Part shown: positions 45,390 to 56,764 of the stretch, piece by piece
Layout: each line of letters starts with the position of its first letter
Position numbering within the stretch: the first letter of the stretch is position 1
From: Lunularia cruciata
Taxonomy: Eukaryota; Streptophyta; Marchantiopsida; Lunulariales; Lunulariaceae
Direction of reading: 5' to 3'
Assembly (NCBI GenBank): GCA_948567375.1
Contig: OX419759.1
Coordinates: 56,087,493-56,151,492, forward strand
DNA length: 64,000 bases
Translations under genes and position numbers: made by a program
Notes under the pieces: model-generated
Databases searched by the model: none
What the model was told of the DNA's origin: nothing
What the model saw: the letters and a program-made list of their open reading frames with translations, nothing else

Positions 45390-45497
45390 ACCTTCTTCCT
45401 CTTACTGATCTATTGGGGCTTAGCCCCATTTTACTTTTCCTAGTATGGCTTGATGGGTCTCCCATCCTTCTTGTTATCACACGCGGTCGCCTTCTTT
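45390..45497 (+). mobile_element. Small hairpin element, copy A (108 bp)
   Basis: The insert lies between two copies of CTTTCAAACTT (45,379-45,389 and 45,498-45,508), an 11-bp target duplication. It contains hairpin 1 (GGGGCTTAGCCCC), hairpin 2 (GATGGGTCTCCCATC) and the 3' block CACACGCGGTCGCCTTCTT. It is a long-form copy. Confidence 0.75.
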
Positions 45498-45890
45498 CTT
45501 TCAAACTTTGGAACACCTTATTGAATATTGCAGCACCCTGACTTTTCAGCCTGCGGACATAGGAATACGGGAATTAACTAGCACTCCGAAATACAATGCC
45601 GTAACGAGGTGCCTGCGTGATATACAGTTTAGTAAGACAGTTTCGCAGTGAGCCAATCGTGGTCACAAGCAGCAAGAACTACTGTACGAGTGTGTGATTA
45701 GCACTGATTACTGTCTTTGTGAATCTGAGTACGGAAGAATACCGAAGAGGTTGATTGGATTGGGTCAAGATTGCGTATTGAAGGAGAGTTTTGATTCCTG
45801 TTAATGGAACAGACAATGACATACGACGAATAAAATCGATTAGTGCTCAATAGAAGTCGAAATGTAATCGTCATGCCGTAGAGGTCGCGA

Positions 45891-46240
45891 GCTCAAGAAT
45901 TACCTGTACATGACGATGGACCCACATCCAAGGATGACCCGAGAATGCAGGAGTAAGCTTGAATTTGAGAAATTTCCATCTGTCCCCGAGTGTCTTCTTC
46001 GAGTTTTTCAAGGCTACTCTGTTGGCCTTTGGTGCCTTCGGAATAGCCTTCTGGTGAGCCTTCTTCACGTCATGCACTTGTTTCAAGCTTAGCTATTTCT
46101 TTTTTGGATCTCACTGTCGAGATCAGAGATTTTCTTTGTGTTTTTCTCAAATTGAGGGCGAAGCTCTTCAAGTTCCCCATAGTCTCCATTAGAACATCTT
46201 TTGGCATTCCAGATTGGAGGAAACATCTGGCTCAATCTTT
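45891..46240 (-). pseudogene. Coiled-coil exon-like fragment near the BTB piece
   Basis: The minus-strand frame 46,086 to about 45,910 ends HPWMWVHRHVQ at a good donor site (ACAG then GTAATT). Just upstream, other frames read GELEELRPQFEKNTKKISDL (about 46,190-46,110), a coiled-coil-like piece ended by stops. It might belong with the BTB fragment downstream on the same strand, but the phases do not fit. No family is recognised. Confidence 0.25.
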
Positions 46241-49200
46241 ACTAGGGAGTTGCTGATGTCCTCGTGTTCCACGCATACGCTGCAATGGATCATCATTGTG
46301 CGGTGCGGACAAGAGATACAGTCTTGACATCACCTGATCATCGCTGGTTTACTATCAAGCTCAAGACCCACGAAGACGGGCATTTGGTTTACTTCTCTCG
46401 CCAACGGCTTCAAGTTTTCAGTGCGTGGCTATCAAACACTTCAATTCGAAATATTGAGAGAATTTGAGAAGCGTATTAGAAGTATACGGTTGACCAACAT
46501 TTAAGTAACTGGCCATCCGTGATGAAGAATCAGTAGGCTGTAGCAAGATGATCTTACTGTATGCGTCTCGCAATTCTATCTGAAGGGAAACTGGATCCTA
46601 CAGCAACAATGCAAAAGAGGAAATTTTAGGAAACTAAACTACACGGCTGCTTTGCCGGAAGTGTAATTGAAAATTCGACTTCTCTAGGCACTACCGAGAG
46701 AAGCGTGAACAGAATCTGGCCAACATCGACTCAAAGCAGAATGTCACTTACGAAATATGCAGTTATGAGGTGCCCAGCCCATCGACTGCAAGCAGTTCGG
46801 TAGTGAGTTTGATGGGCTAGAGTTATCTAATTGGACGCGTAGATCAGTTCAGATAATCTCCACGACTGTATTCGGTGAAGATGTGTTACATTTCGCTGGA
46901 TAATTTAAAACACAGAAACAAAAGCATAATGAGCATCATGCCCTCTAGAAATGACCAGAGGAAAGGGAATACAGTACTGCTACTCCGGTGACTCGAAGGT
47001 CTGCCAGTCCCGCTCATTATAATCAAAGCGGCATTTCTGGTTCTTGAAGAATTAGGCTAGTTGAACGGTACTGTTACCAAGGGAGAAGGGAGACCTTTAA
47101 CTTGTTATCTACAAATACTCAGGACGATACGACTACGTTTGACGTTTGTCTCCAGGAAGCCTTCGAAACACACTGGCCCAACGTGGTTCCCGAAAAACAT
47201 ACCCTAAGCTTCTGTACCCTGTATTAAAAGTCTTGATGGGGTCTTCCCATCCTTCATGTGTTCTATGTGGTCGCCTTGTTACTAAATTAAAAAGTCCACA
47301 AAGTATCAATGGGTGGGAAACATTATCCTGGATTCGAAATGTCCATGTAGTCTTCTGCCGCTGGTTGTGTTCGGGATTTGGACCAAATTCAGCCAATAGC
47401 GGATACCAACTTGCATAGCCGTATTCATACATGGCGGGCTTCAGTTCTGACTTAAGTGGAGTTTAGCGTACCACTTGTATTGGTCAGAAATGCTGTACAG
47501 ATACAGCAGTTTGGACAGTTCTCATAGTGTGCTCCAGATGTATTAGAATAGAACCCTTACGAAGGACCTCATGTCTTTCTATACTCTCAATTTCGGTGAG
47601 CGATACTATTCAGACGTAGCGGTTGCAGTTAATGACACGTGAGAGATCTCCACACCTAAAATTTTGAGGCCGCCAGAATTTATTGCCAGCCGACATGCAG
47701 CTCTCCCTGAGACCATAGGCTCGCTCTGCCGGTTGCTTTGGCCTGGAAGTCGCGCGCGTTAAAGTGGATCCTGTCATTGTGCGAGACCACTCAAGTGTGG
47801 GAGTTACCTACCTATTGCGCTGTCCCAACAAATCCGAAGGCGCTCAGTGCTCCAGCCGGGAGATGAGAGTACTATTTCGTGTTCTGTATCGACCGTTTGC
47901 AGATTCCACCTGGGGGGGGATTCCCAACTCTAGGCCATGGTCACAGGAATTGGGCTCGAGGAAGTGACACCCCTTAAATATCGACCGTAATGACCAACAT
48001 TCTTTACGAGAGTAACCTCCAAGATTCGACTGCAGGCAAAGTTGGGAAATGTAAACCGCGAGAGTAGCAAACATCATTTCCCAACGTCTTTTATGATTCC
48101 TTTGGAAGTTGGGATCTCCGGACATCGTCAACTTTGAATTCATTTCTCAAAATGAGAGTATGCAATTATCTAGTTCCGAGGAGAGTCTAGCCAAATTTGA
48201 CAGTGGTGTGGGGTCGGAGTTTTTAGTCAGGATAAAGATATGTAATCAACATGTTTAGGGGAGAAAATCTTCCTGTGGGCGTACAGGAAGCGCATTTTGA
48301 AGGGTTGACATTGGAAACTACTTGGGGGCTTCGGCGTCGAGTGTGCGCTTCGCAAAGCCAGGCTAAAGTGTTGACATCTGAAATGCGTAGCGACGGGATC
48401 GTGGGGCAGTTGGGAACTCGAACTTACAATAGTGACAGGAGATTGGTGCGATCTTGAGTCAATCTTTAAATAGCAGTAGGCGGTTATCTAGACTTTTACT
48501 TGGGACACAGATATGATGATGACAGCAATATTCCAGACTGCACCTTCACGCTTGGTAGGCTATATTGCTGTTTGAATTCAAAAGTTGGAATGGCTCCTTC
48601 ACGTTTGTGCAAATCATGCGGGTCAACTGTCAAACCAGAACAAGTGAAGTGATCATCTCACCTAGGTGAAATAATTATCTCCAAGACAACCGTTTCTTCC
48701 GTAGGATTTTTACTAAGTCACAGATTTGTAGCGAATCCCAAAGTCCGTTTAGTGCCCACTTTTGTAGGGAGCTAAGTTGGAGTTCCATTCACGTTTCGAG
48801 GTAGTACAACCTCCGTCCCAAACATGAAACTTGCGAGGGGTTTTCCCCTTTTCAGAATTCTTACCATAATTATATTTTCAATTCCGATTTGTAACATAGA
48901 AGGCTTCCCCAAGAATCCTCAAACATGATAATGTTGTTTAAAATGATGACCTTACAGGAAGCTTGATGCGGACAGGCTGGGGTTTCGAATTCGCCATAAA
49001 CTAGTTCCTCAGCTTTGGAGATTGTGTCTATTTCACCAGTCACGCTCTGCTCGCACCCACATGGTGCCACATTTCATGACAAACATAAAGCTCGCATTAC
49101 ATATACAGGAAGCTCCATATGTACGTTTCCATCCGTGAGACATCTACTTGTGCTGAACTCCAGCACCTCTGAATATAACTCACGCTCCCGGATTGAATCC

Positions 49201-50400
49201 ACATTCAAATTACGTAGAACCTCATCCCCCTCCGATGATGCCACAGAAATTTTGAACTCCTAATTCGATAGAAACTCCTACTGGTGATTACAAAGACCGT
49301 AATTTTTACTCGAAATCGTAAGAGGTGAGATTATGGTAGAAACAACTTTGGGTACAACACACATCAGACAAGCAATTTCAGCTTCCTGCCCTCTCGATCG
49401 CGCACTCATAAGCCGATCCGTCCTGACAAATGCTGGTGGCAGGTTCAAGCCAGAGCAAACTGAAAGGGATGTCCGCGAGAAGCCGCCCTCTTGAAGAGAT
49501 AACTTTGACGCAATCGATTGTCCATCTCGTACTGGCCAAAGATACTGCACCTGGAAGTTCAGGCAGTAGCTTCCAGTTTCACTACTTCGCGTCTTTTAGG
49601 TGACATGTCGGTGCAAGCCTCCAAAAGCGATGTGAGCTATTTTCGATGCAGTTCCTGCCTTGGCTGTTGCTTAGAAAATATGGCCCGCAAGGAACGTTTC
49701 CCCCGCGTTCGGATCTTATGCTGAACCATACTGCCACCATCCGATTCACCACAAAGAATCATCTCAGTTATTCGGATCCACCTCTCATAAAGCCGTGTAC
49801 GCCTTGTCGGAAGAACAAACAAGGCAGAAGTTGGATCTGCTCCAATGGAATGTCGGCATCTCACAATCCGAAACCTCGCGCAGATTAGTGCTCTTAAGCT
49901 ATATCACAAAACCAACCTAAGTTATCACGAAACTGGCGCGCAACTTCGAGCTCGGGCACCCTCTCACGGTTCTTCCTACCGTCCACTAAGTGGGACGATA
50001 TCGGCGTAGAACGTGGCCTGAAGAGCCTAATATCTCCGGAAGGCAAGTTTCTGTCAATCATGGAGTGCATTTCCCACCATATGTCCAAAAGACCTTGGCA
50101 TGTTGTATGACTGTGATTGGATCACGGCCCTTGGTGCATTTAGCTCTTTGGTGAAAAATAAGGGACTTTGACTCGGGCAACTGCAGTGAAGCACTGTTTG
50201 CCTGCCTTCAGTTCCAAGCCAACTGTTCGCGTTTAAAACATAGTAAATTCCAACCGAATGCAGTTGACCCCAAAGCGTGGTCAAACTCTGGAGCTGGTTC
50301 GGAGTCGGCCACGGACGTGCACCGGGGTGAGGGGAGAGAACTGAGCACACTGGCATCGGCATGGCTGTAAAGTGAGTTCAATCTCAACGGTCTTTAACGA
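46241..50400. other. Long stretch without a supported gene
   Basis: Only short frames below 105 codons occur on both strands, none with a domain signature. One small hairpin element lies at 47,233-47,285. Spliced genes with short exons cannot be excluded by eye. Confidence 0.4.
47233..47285 (+). mobile_element. Small hairpin element, copy B (53 bp)
   Basis: The short-form insert starts TTGATGGGGTCTTCCCATC and includes GTGGTCGCCTTGTT. Flanks are ATTAAAAGTC (47,223-47,232) and ATTAAAAAGTC (47,286-47,296), a target duplication differing by one A. Hairpin 1 is absent. Confidence 0.65.
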
Positions 50401-51045
50401 TTCTATGGTCCAGGGGAGATTGAGAGGAGCTTTGCACTGCTGATGCTGGAGTGACGACCGGAGCTAGTGACTAGGCTTGATGAGTCACTTGCCTTTACAA
50501 GTAAAACTCTTGATGATGGATGGAGAAAGGACTTTTACTGTGGAGGGGTGAAATGAAGAGCTCTGGCGTTCAGCACCGTTTGAACCGGGATATTGTGGTG
50601 ACTGTGTTGAGTACAGTAATAACACGCGGTTCGTGCAACAGAGTGCGGGCACTGCAAGACAGAGCAGTGCTGCTGTGTTTGCATTGGGTACGGGGCTCTG
50701 TCTGGTGACAGAGTAGAAAATTGCACTCGAAGTAGGTGGAGGGTAGACGAGGGGTGGGGGGGAATAGACTAGACTGAAGGGGAGGTGTGCAACGCACGTT
50801 GCTAGCTGCATTATAACAAGGCAGAGAAGCAAATCTTTAGGGAGAGAACTCTGTGTGAGAAGGCACAGATCTCCCAGACATCCCAGCAGAGCCCAGCCCA
50901 ATTCTTGGGCATGGCATTGCAAAAAAAGAGCAGCAGGACAGATTGAAACGACCCGACGGACGTGTTTTTCGGCGGGGGAGTAGAGGTTCGAAGAAAGCGA
51001 AGATTCTGAAAACCAGTGAAGAGAAGATAGACTCAATTGATTGAA
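50401..51045 (+). other. Upstream region of the GH81 gene
   Basis: No promoter element is convincing. The segment is moderately GC-rich with G-runs near 50,740-50,765. A 209-codon minus-strand frame overlapping the gene start is Ser/Leu-rich and probably a shadow. Confidence 0.35.
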
Positions 51046-53022
51046 ATGGAGTACTACCTGCCTACACCTCCGTTTCCGGTGTTGAGCGCCACTGTGGCCC
51101 CGGATCCGACACAACTATGGGGGGCGCAGACTCGCATGGCGCCATTCCCCACAAATGCACCGTGGCAAAATTTCGTGCTCAACACTGGTACTACTGCAGA
51201 GTACCTACATCCATACAGCATTCAGTCTTCCGATGGCAAGCTCGCGATCTGCTACCCCAAGCGCATGGCGGAAATGGCCATTATGTTCCAAGTGATTATA
51301 GCTGATCTCATTTTCTCTTGTTTGGAAGAGGGGACTTCTCCTCATACTGTCACCCATTACGATGATCTTAGTGTAACTCTGTCTTATGGTTCTGGGAGAC
51401 TCTCTGTTCCCATTGTCCGTGGAAGTCCTTATGTCACTATGATTTATAATGGAGGGACTCCTGTTATTTCCACGTCTCATGCGATTCTGGATGTGTCCTC
51501 TAATGCTGACAATACCAAGCATAAGGTGATACTCAACAATGACCAGACGTGGTTGATCTACTGTTCTGCATCTCTACCTATCGACAGGAATTTGGCAATC
51601 AACAACAATGGGCAGCTTTACACTGGAACGATCAGGGTCGCTGTGCTACCGACAGGGAACGCAACCGACTCCAATGAGGGTTACCTAGATCAGTACAAGG
51701 GTGCATATCCCGTGGGCGGAGATGCCGATTTCTCAGTTCCGTTCCAAGTCAAGTATACCTGGAAGAAGGAGGGGAACGGAGACCTGTTGATTCTCAGTCT
51801 TCCTCATCAACGAGAGAGCGCATCTCTGTCAGCTGTACAGTCAATTCCCAGCCTCGCTTACACCAGCATGGATGGATCTTTGCAAGGGGTTGTAGGGGAT
51901 ACATGGACCATTACTCTTGCTCCTATTTCGGTAGGATGGTACTCGACCACTGGGTTGGTGAAGCCTGAATATAGGGATCCTATTGTGGCTGCTTTACAGA
52001 AGGACGTCGCAAATCTGTCTTCGATAAATACTACATCTACATACTTCTACGGAAAGCTAATAGCTAGAGCTGCGAGATTGGCTCTGATTGCGGAGGAAAT
52101 TGGAGGCTGTGAACCCGAGGTGGAGAAGGTTCGGGAATATCTCGAAACCACTATCACTCCTTGGTTTGACACAAGCTTTGTAGGCAATGCTCTTGTGTAC
52201 GACAGCAAGTGGGGAGGTATTGTGAGTAAAACTGGTGCGACTGATGTAGGTGGGGACTTCGGATTAGCTCTCTACAACGATCACCACTTCCATTTTGGCT
52301 ACTTCGTTTATGCAGGGGCTGTGCTTGCGAAGCTCGATGGAGAATGGGCCCAGAAGTACAAGACATATCTTTACGCTTTGATGATGGATTACATGAACCC
52401 ACTGCCTGCGACGCAAATCTCTCCCCGTCTCAGGAACTTCGATTCGTACAAGCTGCACTCATGGGCTGCGGGTCTCACAGATTTTGTTGACGGCAGAAAT
52501 CAGGAGAGTACCTCAGAAGCGATCAATGCGTACTACGCTGCGTCCCTTCTCGGTTTAGCTTACGGGGATGCAGGACTCACTCAGCTGGGTCTCACTCTGA
52601 CTGCTTTCGAGATCAATGCTGCCCAGGCCCTATGGCACGTACGTCGGCACAGTACCCTGTACGACGATGTTTTTGTGGAGGATAATCGGGTGGTGGGAGT
52701 TTTGTGGGCTAATAAAAGAGACAGTGGTTTGTGGTTTGCTCCACCAACGAGCAAGGAAATGAGATTAGGGATTCAAGTTCTGCCCATATCCCCAGTTACA
52801 GGGTTTGTGTTTACAGACGAGAAATTCGTGCATGAGCTCGTGGACTGGACTCTACCGAGATTGAGCGAACCGGATGTGACTGACGGATGGAGAGGGTTCA
52901 CATATGCGCTTCAATACCTTTACCACCCTCATCCTGCCGTCAACATGATTGATCAGCTGGAAGAGTTCGACGATGGAAACTCAAGGACGAATTTGCTCTG
53001 GTGGATTTACACTCGCTTGTGA
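51046..53022 (+). CDS. GH81 endo-beta-1,3-glucanase, single exon, 658 residues
   Basis: The protein hydrolyses beta-1,3-glucan (callose-like, laminarin or oomycete/fungal wall glucan). The start is ATG 51,046, because a TAG in frame lies at 51,028. The N-terminal half fits the GH81 beta-sandwich (PFPTNAPWQNFVL near 30-45, then EYLHPYSIQSSDG). The C-terminal half is the alpha-barrel with the family signature LYNDHHFHFGYFVYA, where Asp is residue 412. It also has DGRNQESTSEAINAYYA, with Glu 487 and Glu 491 in the E-x3-E spacing known for GH81 catalysis. WTLPRLSEPDV and NLLWWIYTR close the protein. No signal peptide is evident, as in plant glucan-binding GH81 homologues linked to elicitor recognition. 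It is complete, of normal family length and without introns. An alternative role is callose turnover. I see no clear TATA element in 50,401-51,045. Confidence 0.92.
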   Translation: MEYYLPTPPFPVLSATVAPDPTQLWGAQTRMAPFPTNAPWQNFVLNTGTTAEYLHPYSIQSSDGKLAICYPKRMAEMAIMFQVIIADLIFSCLEEGTSPHTVTHYDDLSVTLSYGSGRLSVPIVRGSPYVTMIYNGGTPVISTSHAILDVSSNADNTKHKVILNNDQTWLIYCSASLPIDRNLAINNNGQLYTGTIRVAVLPTGNATDSNEGYLDQYKGAYPVGGDADFSVPFQVKYTWKKEGNGDLLILSLPHQRESASLSAVQSIPSLAYTSMDGSLQGVVGDTWTITLAPISVGWYSTTGLVKPEYRDPIVAALQKDVANLSSINTTSTYFYGKLIARAARLALIAEEIGGCEPEVEKVREYLETTITPWFDTSFVGNALVYDSKWGGIVSKTGATDVGGDFGLALYNDHHFHFGYFVYAGAVLAKLDGEWAQKYKTYLYALMMDYMNPLPATQISPRLRNFDSYKLHSWAAGLTDFVDGRNQESTSEAINAYYAASLLGLAYGDAGLTQLGLTLTAFEINAAQALWHVRRHSTLYDDVFVEDNRVVGVLWANKRDSGLWFAPPTSKEMRLGIQVLPISPVTGFVFTDEKFVHELVDWTLPRLSEPDVTDGWRGFTYALQYLYHPHPAVNMIDQLEEFDDGNSRTNLLWWIYTRL

Positions 53023-53652
53023 TCATATTTGCAATTCCTGAAAAAATTAGCTTAGCAATCTGTTCTGTATCAAAGCATTTTCCAGCCACCCCGGTGTTAT
53101 TTATGATAGGAGAGTCAGTAGTGGATCCGTTCTCTGTCCATTTTTTAAGCTCGAAGATCGAGTTCGGGTTGTTCACAGCTCAATCCCAATGCTGCAACGG
53201 TCAAATGTACCTTTTGTAAGTTCTGACATAATGCATAGCCGTTGTGGGAAAAATCATTTGTTGTTTCTCCAAGTGAGAAACTATGTAATTTATACTACTG
53301 CCAAAGTTGGCAATTTTCCCCGTGGAGATAATCAGAGTTCAATCTCAAAGATTCAGCAAATTGTCGACATTGCTTCCTTCCCACTGTATTTTTATTTCTT
53401 TCCCTGTGTCGTGTACTGAGTTCCCCCACTTTGTCTGTCCTCGTACATCTTGTCAAGTCAACAGAGCAAACAAACAACTTTCGCATGACAAGAACCGAAC
53501 GTAAGGTTCAGGGTCCCACTGGCGTCTTGTCATACACCTGCTTCAGTCCACCGAATCCCTGGTAATCAGTATCTTTAGAGTCAGCAGGCATTACTCTTAA
53601 GATTCATCTTTCTAGACTGGTACATTCCTTTCCTGCCATGAGATAAATCAAC

Positions 53653-53901
53653 ATGCCCGGCGGGGTTCTTCATGTTTCTCTTTTAATATTTATACTGTTA
53701 CGAGCATCAAATGGTCATCATCATGGTTCCAACTCCACCAAACGTAGGCCCATAGGCCCACTTTCTGATCATGCTGCTTGGATCTTCCCCAGTGGGCTCC
53801 ATTGTGTGGTTAGTACTGGTGGTCGTGCGATATTTAATTGTATGGGGAGCTGCTACCAGCTGACAGTCAGAAATGTATTTACAATGGTGCAGTATGTTTG
53901 A
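53653..53901 (+). CDS. Possible small secreted protein (82 residues)
   Basis: The frame begins with a credible signal peptide (MPGGVLHVSLLIFILLRASN), followed by a His/Ser/Asn stretch and a dibasic-type KRR before PIGPLSDHAAW. It lies 630 bp downstream of the GH81 gene on the same strand. I recognise no family. Resemblance of the region after KRR to secreted peptide hormones is too weak to use. It may be chance. Confidence 0.2.
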   Translation: MPGGVLHVSLLIFILLRASNGHHHGSNSTKRRPIGPLSDHAAWIFPSGLHCVVSTGGRAIFNCMGSCYQLTVRNVFTMVQYV

Positions 53902-55204
53902 TCACCTACATTTCTAAGGCTGCAAAATGTCTCATAAGGCAAAGTGAAATGTACATTAGCCTGCAGCATTTTTCCAACGTCTCAACTTCAAACCGTTGCC
54001 GCTGTTGTCTTTCGAGACTATGGGATACGAGAATCCACTGGCAAACTTTTGGAAGATTCAGTGCATGCTAAGTTCATATGTAATTCCTGCGTGTCATTTC
54101 ATAGCGTTAGAAAGAAAACCTCCGTCACAAGGTTGCCTGCATGGCCACATTACCGACGGAAAGAGAAAAGTTGAAGTCGTACCATTCTCCAACGTCCCAA
54201 TACTTACCCAACCGTTGCTCTGGCTTACAAGGGAAACGAAGAAGCAAAAGATAAAGGTACTTTATGTTAATGCAGTTTGATGGGATCAAAGACTTGTCTT
54301 TTGGTTTGTACTCAAAGACTGTAGCTATGGGCATTTGCTTCAGAAGTCACCCGAAACAATTTGAAAGACAAATTTGTCGCAGTTGGTCTTAGATGATAAT
54401 CGACGCTGCATCGACGAGTCTGCATCTGCGACGCGATCAGATCAGCAGGTCCAGGCTGAAATTCGTACCTAGCTTTAAGAACCAGGCTTTATGCATTCAA
54501 GATATGTTTCACGTCATTCAGATAGGTTTTCAACGTGACTGTAACATCTTTAGGGGCCATTCTCTGGAGAATCAAAATAACAAGTGATACTTTGATCAAC
54601 CTTCTTGATCATCACGTCATTCAGATAGGTTTTCAACGTGACTGTAACATCTTTAGGGGCCATTCTCTGGAGAATCAAAATAACAAGTGAAACTTTAATC
54701 AGGTTGATCATCTGGCAAGATGTGACAACATAACTGTTTCCTCAAGTTTCTTTTGATATAACACCGTGATTAATCATTGATTTTGCTGCATCAAGTTACT
54801 GTAGAATCTGAGCCCAATAGTACCCGGAAGGAAAAACAGAGGGAATACAGTGATACTTGATGCTATGGTACACATACCACTGGTTTATACTGTTCCTAGT
54901 TTTCTAGCAAGAATAAGTCTTTCTCTTTTATCGTTTTTGTGCAGCCATGGTGATTCTACAACAGTGCGCTTGAAAATTGATAATATCGGGCATAAAGTGT
55001 CTCTTCTGACATACGTTCACAAAGAAAAGGATTTATTGTGTAGACTGATAGGCTGCACGTTCATTGCGCAGAACTCCTCTTAAACATGTAGATGACATCA
55101 GTGCAATTCAAGTTTTGGCAGGACGCAAAGTAATGAGCATTGGCACGACGCTCAGTCTTTTGCAATGTATTTAGAGTCGAGATCCAAAACCTTATGACAA
55201 GCAG
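53902..55204. other. Intergenic region without supported genes
   Basis: Apart from the tandem duplication, only short frames without domain features are seen here on either strand. Confidence 0.4.
54509..54693. repeat. Tandem duplication, 103-bp period
   Basis: TCACGTCATTCAGATAGGTT starts at 54,509 and again at 54,612. About 80 bp after each start are identical, through TAACAAGTGA, and then diverge. It is a recent local duplication in intergenic DNA. Confidence 0.9.
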
Positions 55205-55249
55205 GGGGTCTTCCCATCCTTCGTTTTTCCTTCGCGGTCGCCTTCTTCA
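55205..55249 (+). mobile_element. Small hairpin element, copy C (45 bp)
   Basis: This is the smallest copy. It holds GGGGTCTTCCCATCCTTC and CGCGGTCGCCTTCTTCA. TATGACAAGCAG stands on both sides (55,193-55,204 and 55,250-55,261), a perfect 12-bp target duplication. Hairpin 1 and the left arm of hairpin 2 are missing. Confidence 0.75.
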
Positions 55250-55261
55250 TATGACAAGCAG

Positions 55262-56414
55262 CGGCACATGAGAAAGTATCTTGACGAGGCAAGCTGATAA
55301 TCCTCATTTCTAGATGTCTAATCGAGGAATAACAAGATCTCAATCATGTTCTTAAGTTTCATTGGATCTAACACCACAGAATGCTTTCCAAAGGCGTAGG
55401 CATAAATTGTAGACCTGTTCCAATCAACCCTTTTACCATGAATAGTGTTCAAGTCAATTGACCCCATCGAACCCGTTAGAAAGCGAATAAGCACCAATAA
55501 AAGTTCACTGTTCAAACCATGAACATCCTAAGGACTTTACCGAGTCCCAGGGACTTATGTCACAACTTTCGTCTTCGTCCATCGTTGGGCCATGAGACCA
55601 AAACAGAAGTAGTGTGGCTTTGTTCTCCGCGGGAGGCGGATGAAGAATATTGCTGTGAACGAGAACAACAACAGCTACGTCCGCAATTTAGACACATTTA
55701 CCACATGATACAAGTTCTTTCCTCGACAGGAAAAACAACCAATCAGACTTCTTAAAAATGAAGAATAAAATATTACCTGCATATCGTTGTGGTCCTCCGG
55801 AGACCAAAGATCCGAAAGTGACGGCTGTATGGGTTTAGCTTTATTGAACGCACTTCGAGTACTTTTATAGCAGGGACTGTGAGCGTTTATAGCGTTGACA
55901 GATCTACTCTTGACTGAATAAAGTTTTTATTCCGTGAGCGAATCATTGATGATTGTTCGTCGGTTTTAGAAACGTCAAATGTCCAAATATGAATGTTCGT
56001 GGAGATCTTTGAAGTGTACTTGTCACGATACAATAGGTCCTCACACGAGGACCTATTCAAAGGAACTAAATCAAGGCTAAACGAAGTCCTGATGAATGCA
56101 TTTTAGACACAAAATCCCAGTTAATGATACTCATAACTGCAATGCTATTCAGAAATTGGAGTGGAATTCTAGTCAAACGGTGAACCAAATTGCAAGGTAG
56201 GTCACAAAATTGCTGCTCGTAAATTTCTGGCGTCTACCTCATAGCATTGTGAGCTGGTATTTGGAGACTTGGTCTCACTTTTTGTATTTTGAATTCATCA
56301 TATCACTTGATTTTAGTTTGCTAGTTTCAGTAAATCTCAGATTTCAGTTTGCTGGTTTCAGTTTCAGTTCACCTTTTTTTTTTGGGGGTCTAAATACATC
56401 CCACCTTATCTAGG
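55262..56414. other. Intergenic region without supported genes
   Basis: Short frames only (for example 55,519-55,755 plus); no domain signature, RNA gene or clear repeat. Confidence 0.4.
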
Positions 56415-56488
56415 GATAAGTGATTAGGGTTAGGGTTAGGGTTAGGGTTAGGGTTAAGGTTAAGGTTAAGAAGATAAGTGATTAGGGT
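56415..56488. repeat. Interstitial telomere-like tract flanked by a 16-bp direct repeat
   Basis: Bases 56,424-56,470 are about five TTAGGG units followed by three TTAAGG units. The flanks both read GATAAGTGATTAGGGT (56,415-56,430 and 56,473-56,488). The six-base unit is not the TTTAGGG usual in plants. The surrounding unique sequence on both sides shows it is not a chromosome end. Confidence 0.8.
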
Positions 56489-56504
56489 AAAGAGGGGCGA
56501 AGCC

Positions 56505-56764
56505 TCACTTAGGGTTAAGCAGGGCCACTCACTAGCTTCTGCTTCTATGTTTATATGTGTGTTTTCGGGGCTTGTTATTGTGAGTTCTCTTACAAGGGTT
56601 ATCCCTAAAACACCTTGCGTAACATCATCTCATGTGTATTCTATGCTACTTCAGTTTTGGATGTTATTCATGTTGGATGAGTGAACTTGGGTGTACTCTC
56701 TTTGAGAACAGTAGCGCAGAGAGAGGTATAATATCGTTGAGTGCAATCACTTAGGGTTAAGCAG
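56505..56764. repeat. 18-bp direct repeat bracketing 224 bp
   Basis: TCACTTAGGGTTAAGCAG occurs at 56,505-56,522 and 56,747-56,764. The 224 bp between may be an insertion with an 18-bp target duplication, or the product of a local duplication. The bracketed segment has no recognisable feature. Confidence 0.6.

Noticed and set aside
45390-45497. Copy A as an introner (intron-generating element)
   Set aside because: A GTAAGT donor is formed at one junction, but on the wrong side for the minus-strand reading, and the other copies show no consistent splice sites.
50485-51114. 209-codon minus-strand frame overlapping the GH81 start
   Set aside because: Low-complexity Ser/Leu composition, no domain, and overlaps the well-supported coding start.
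53653-53901. CLE-type peptide hormone
   Set aside because: KRRPIGPLSDH has a superficial resemblance, but the spacing of Pro, Gly and His residues does not fit the CLE core.
56424-56470. Chromosome end
   Set aside because: Only about eight units, with ordinary non-repetitive sequence on both sides.
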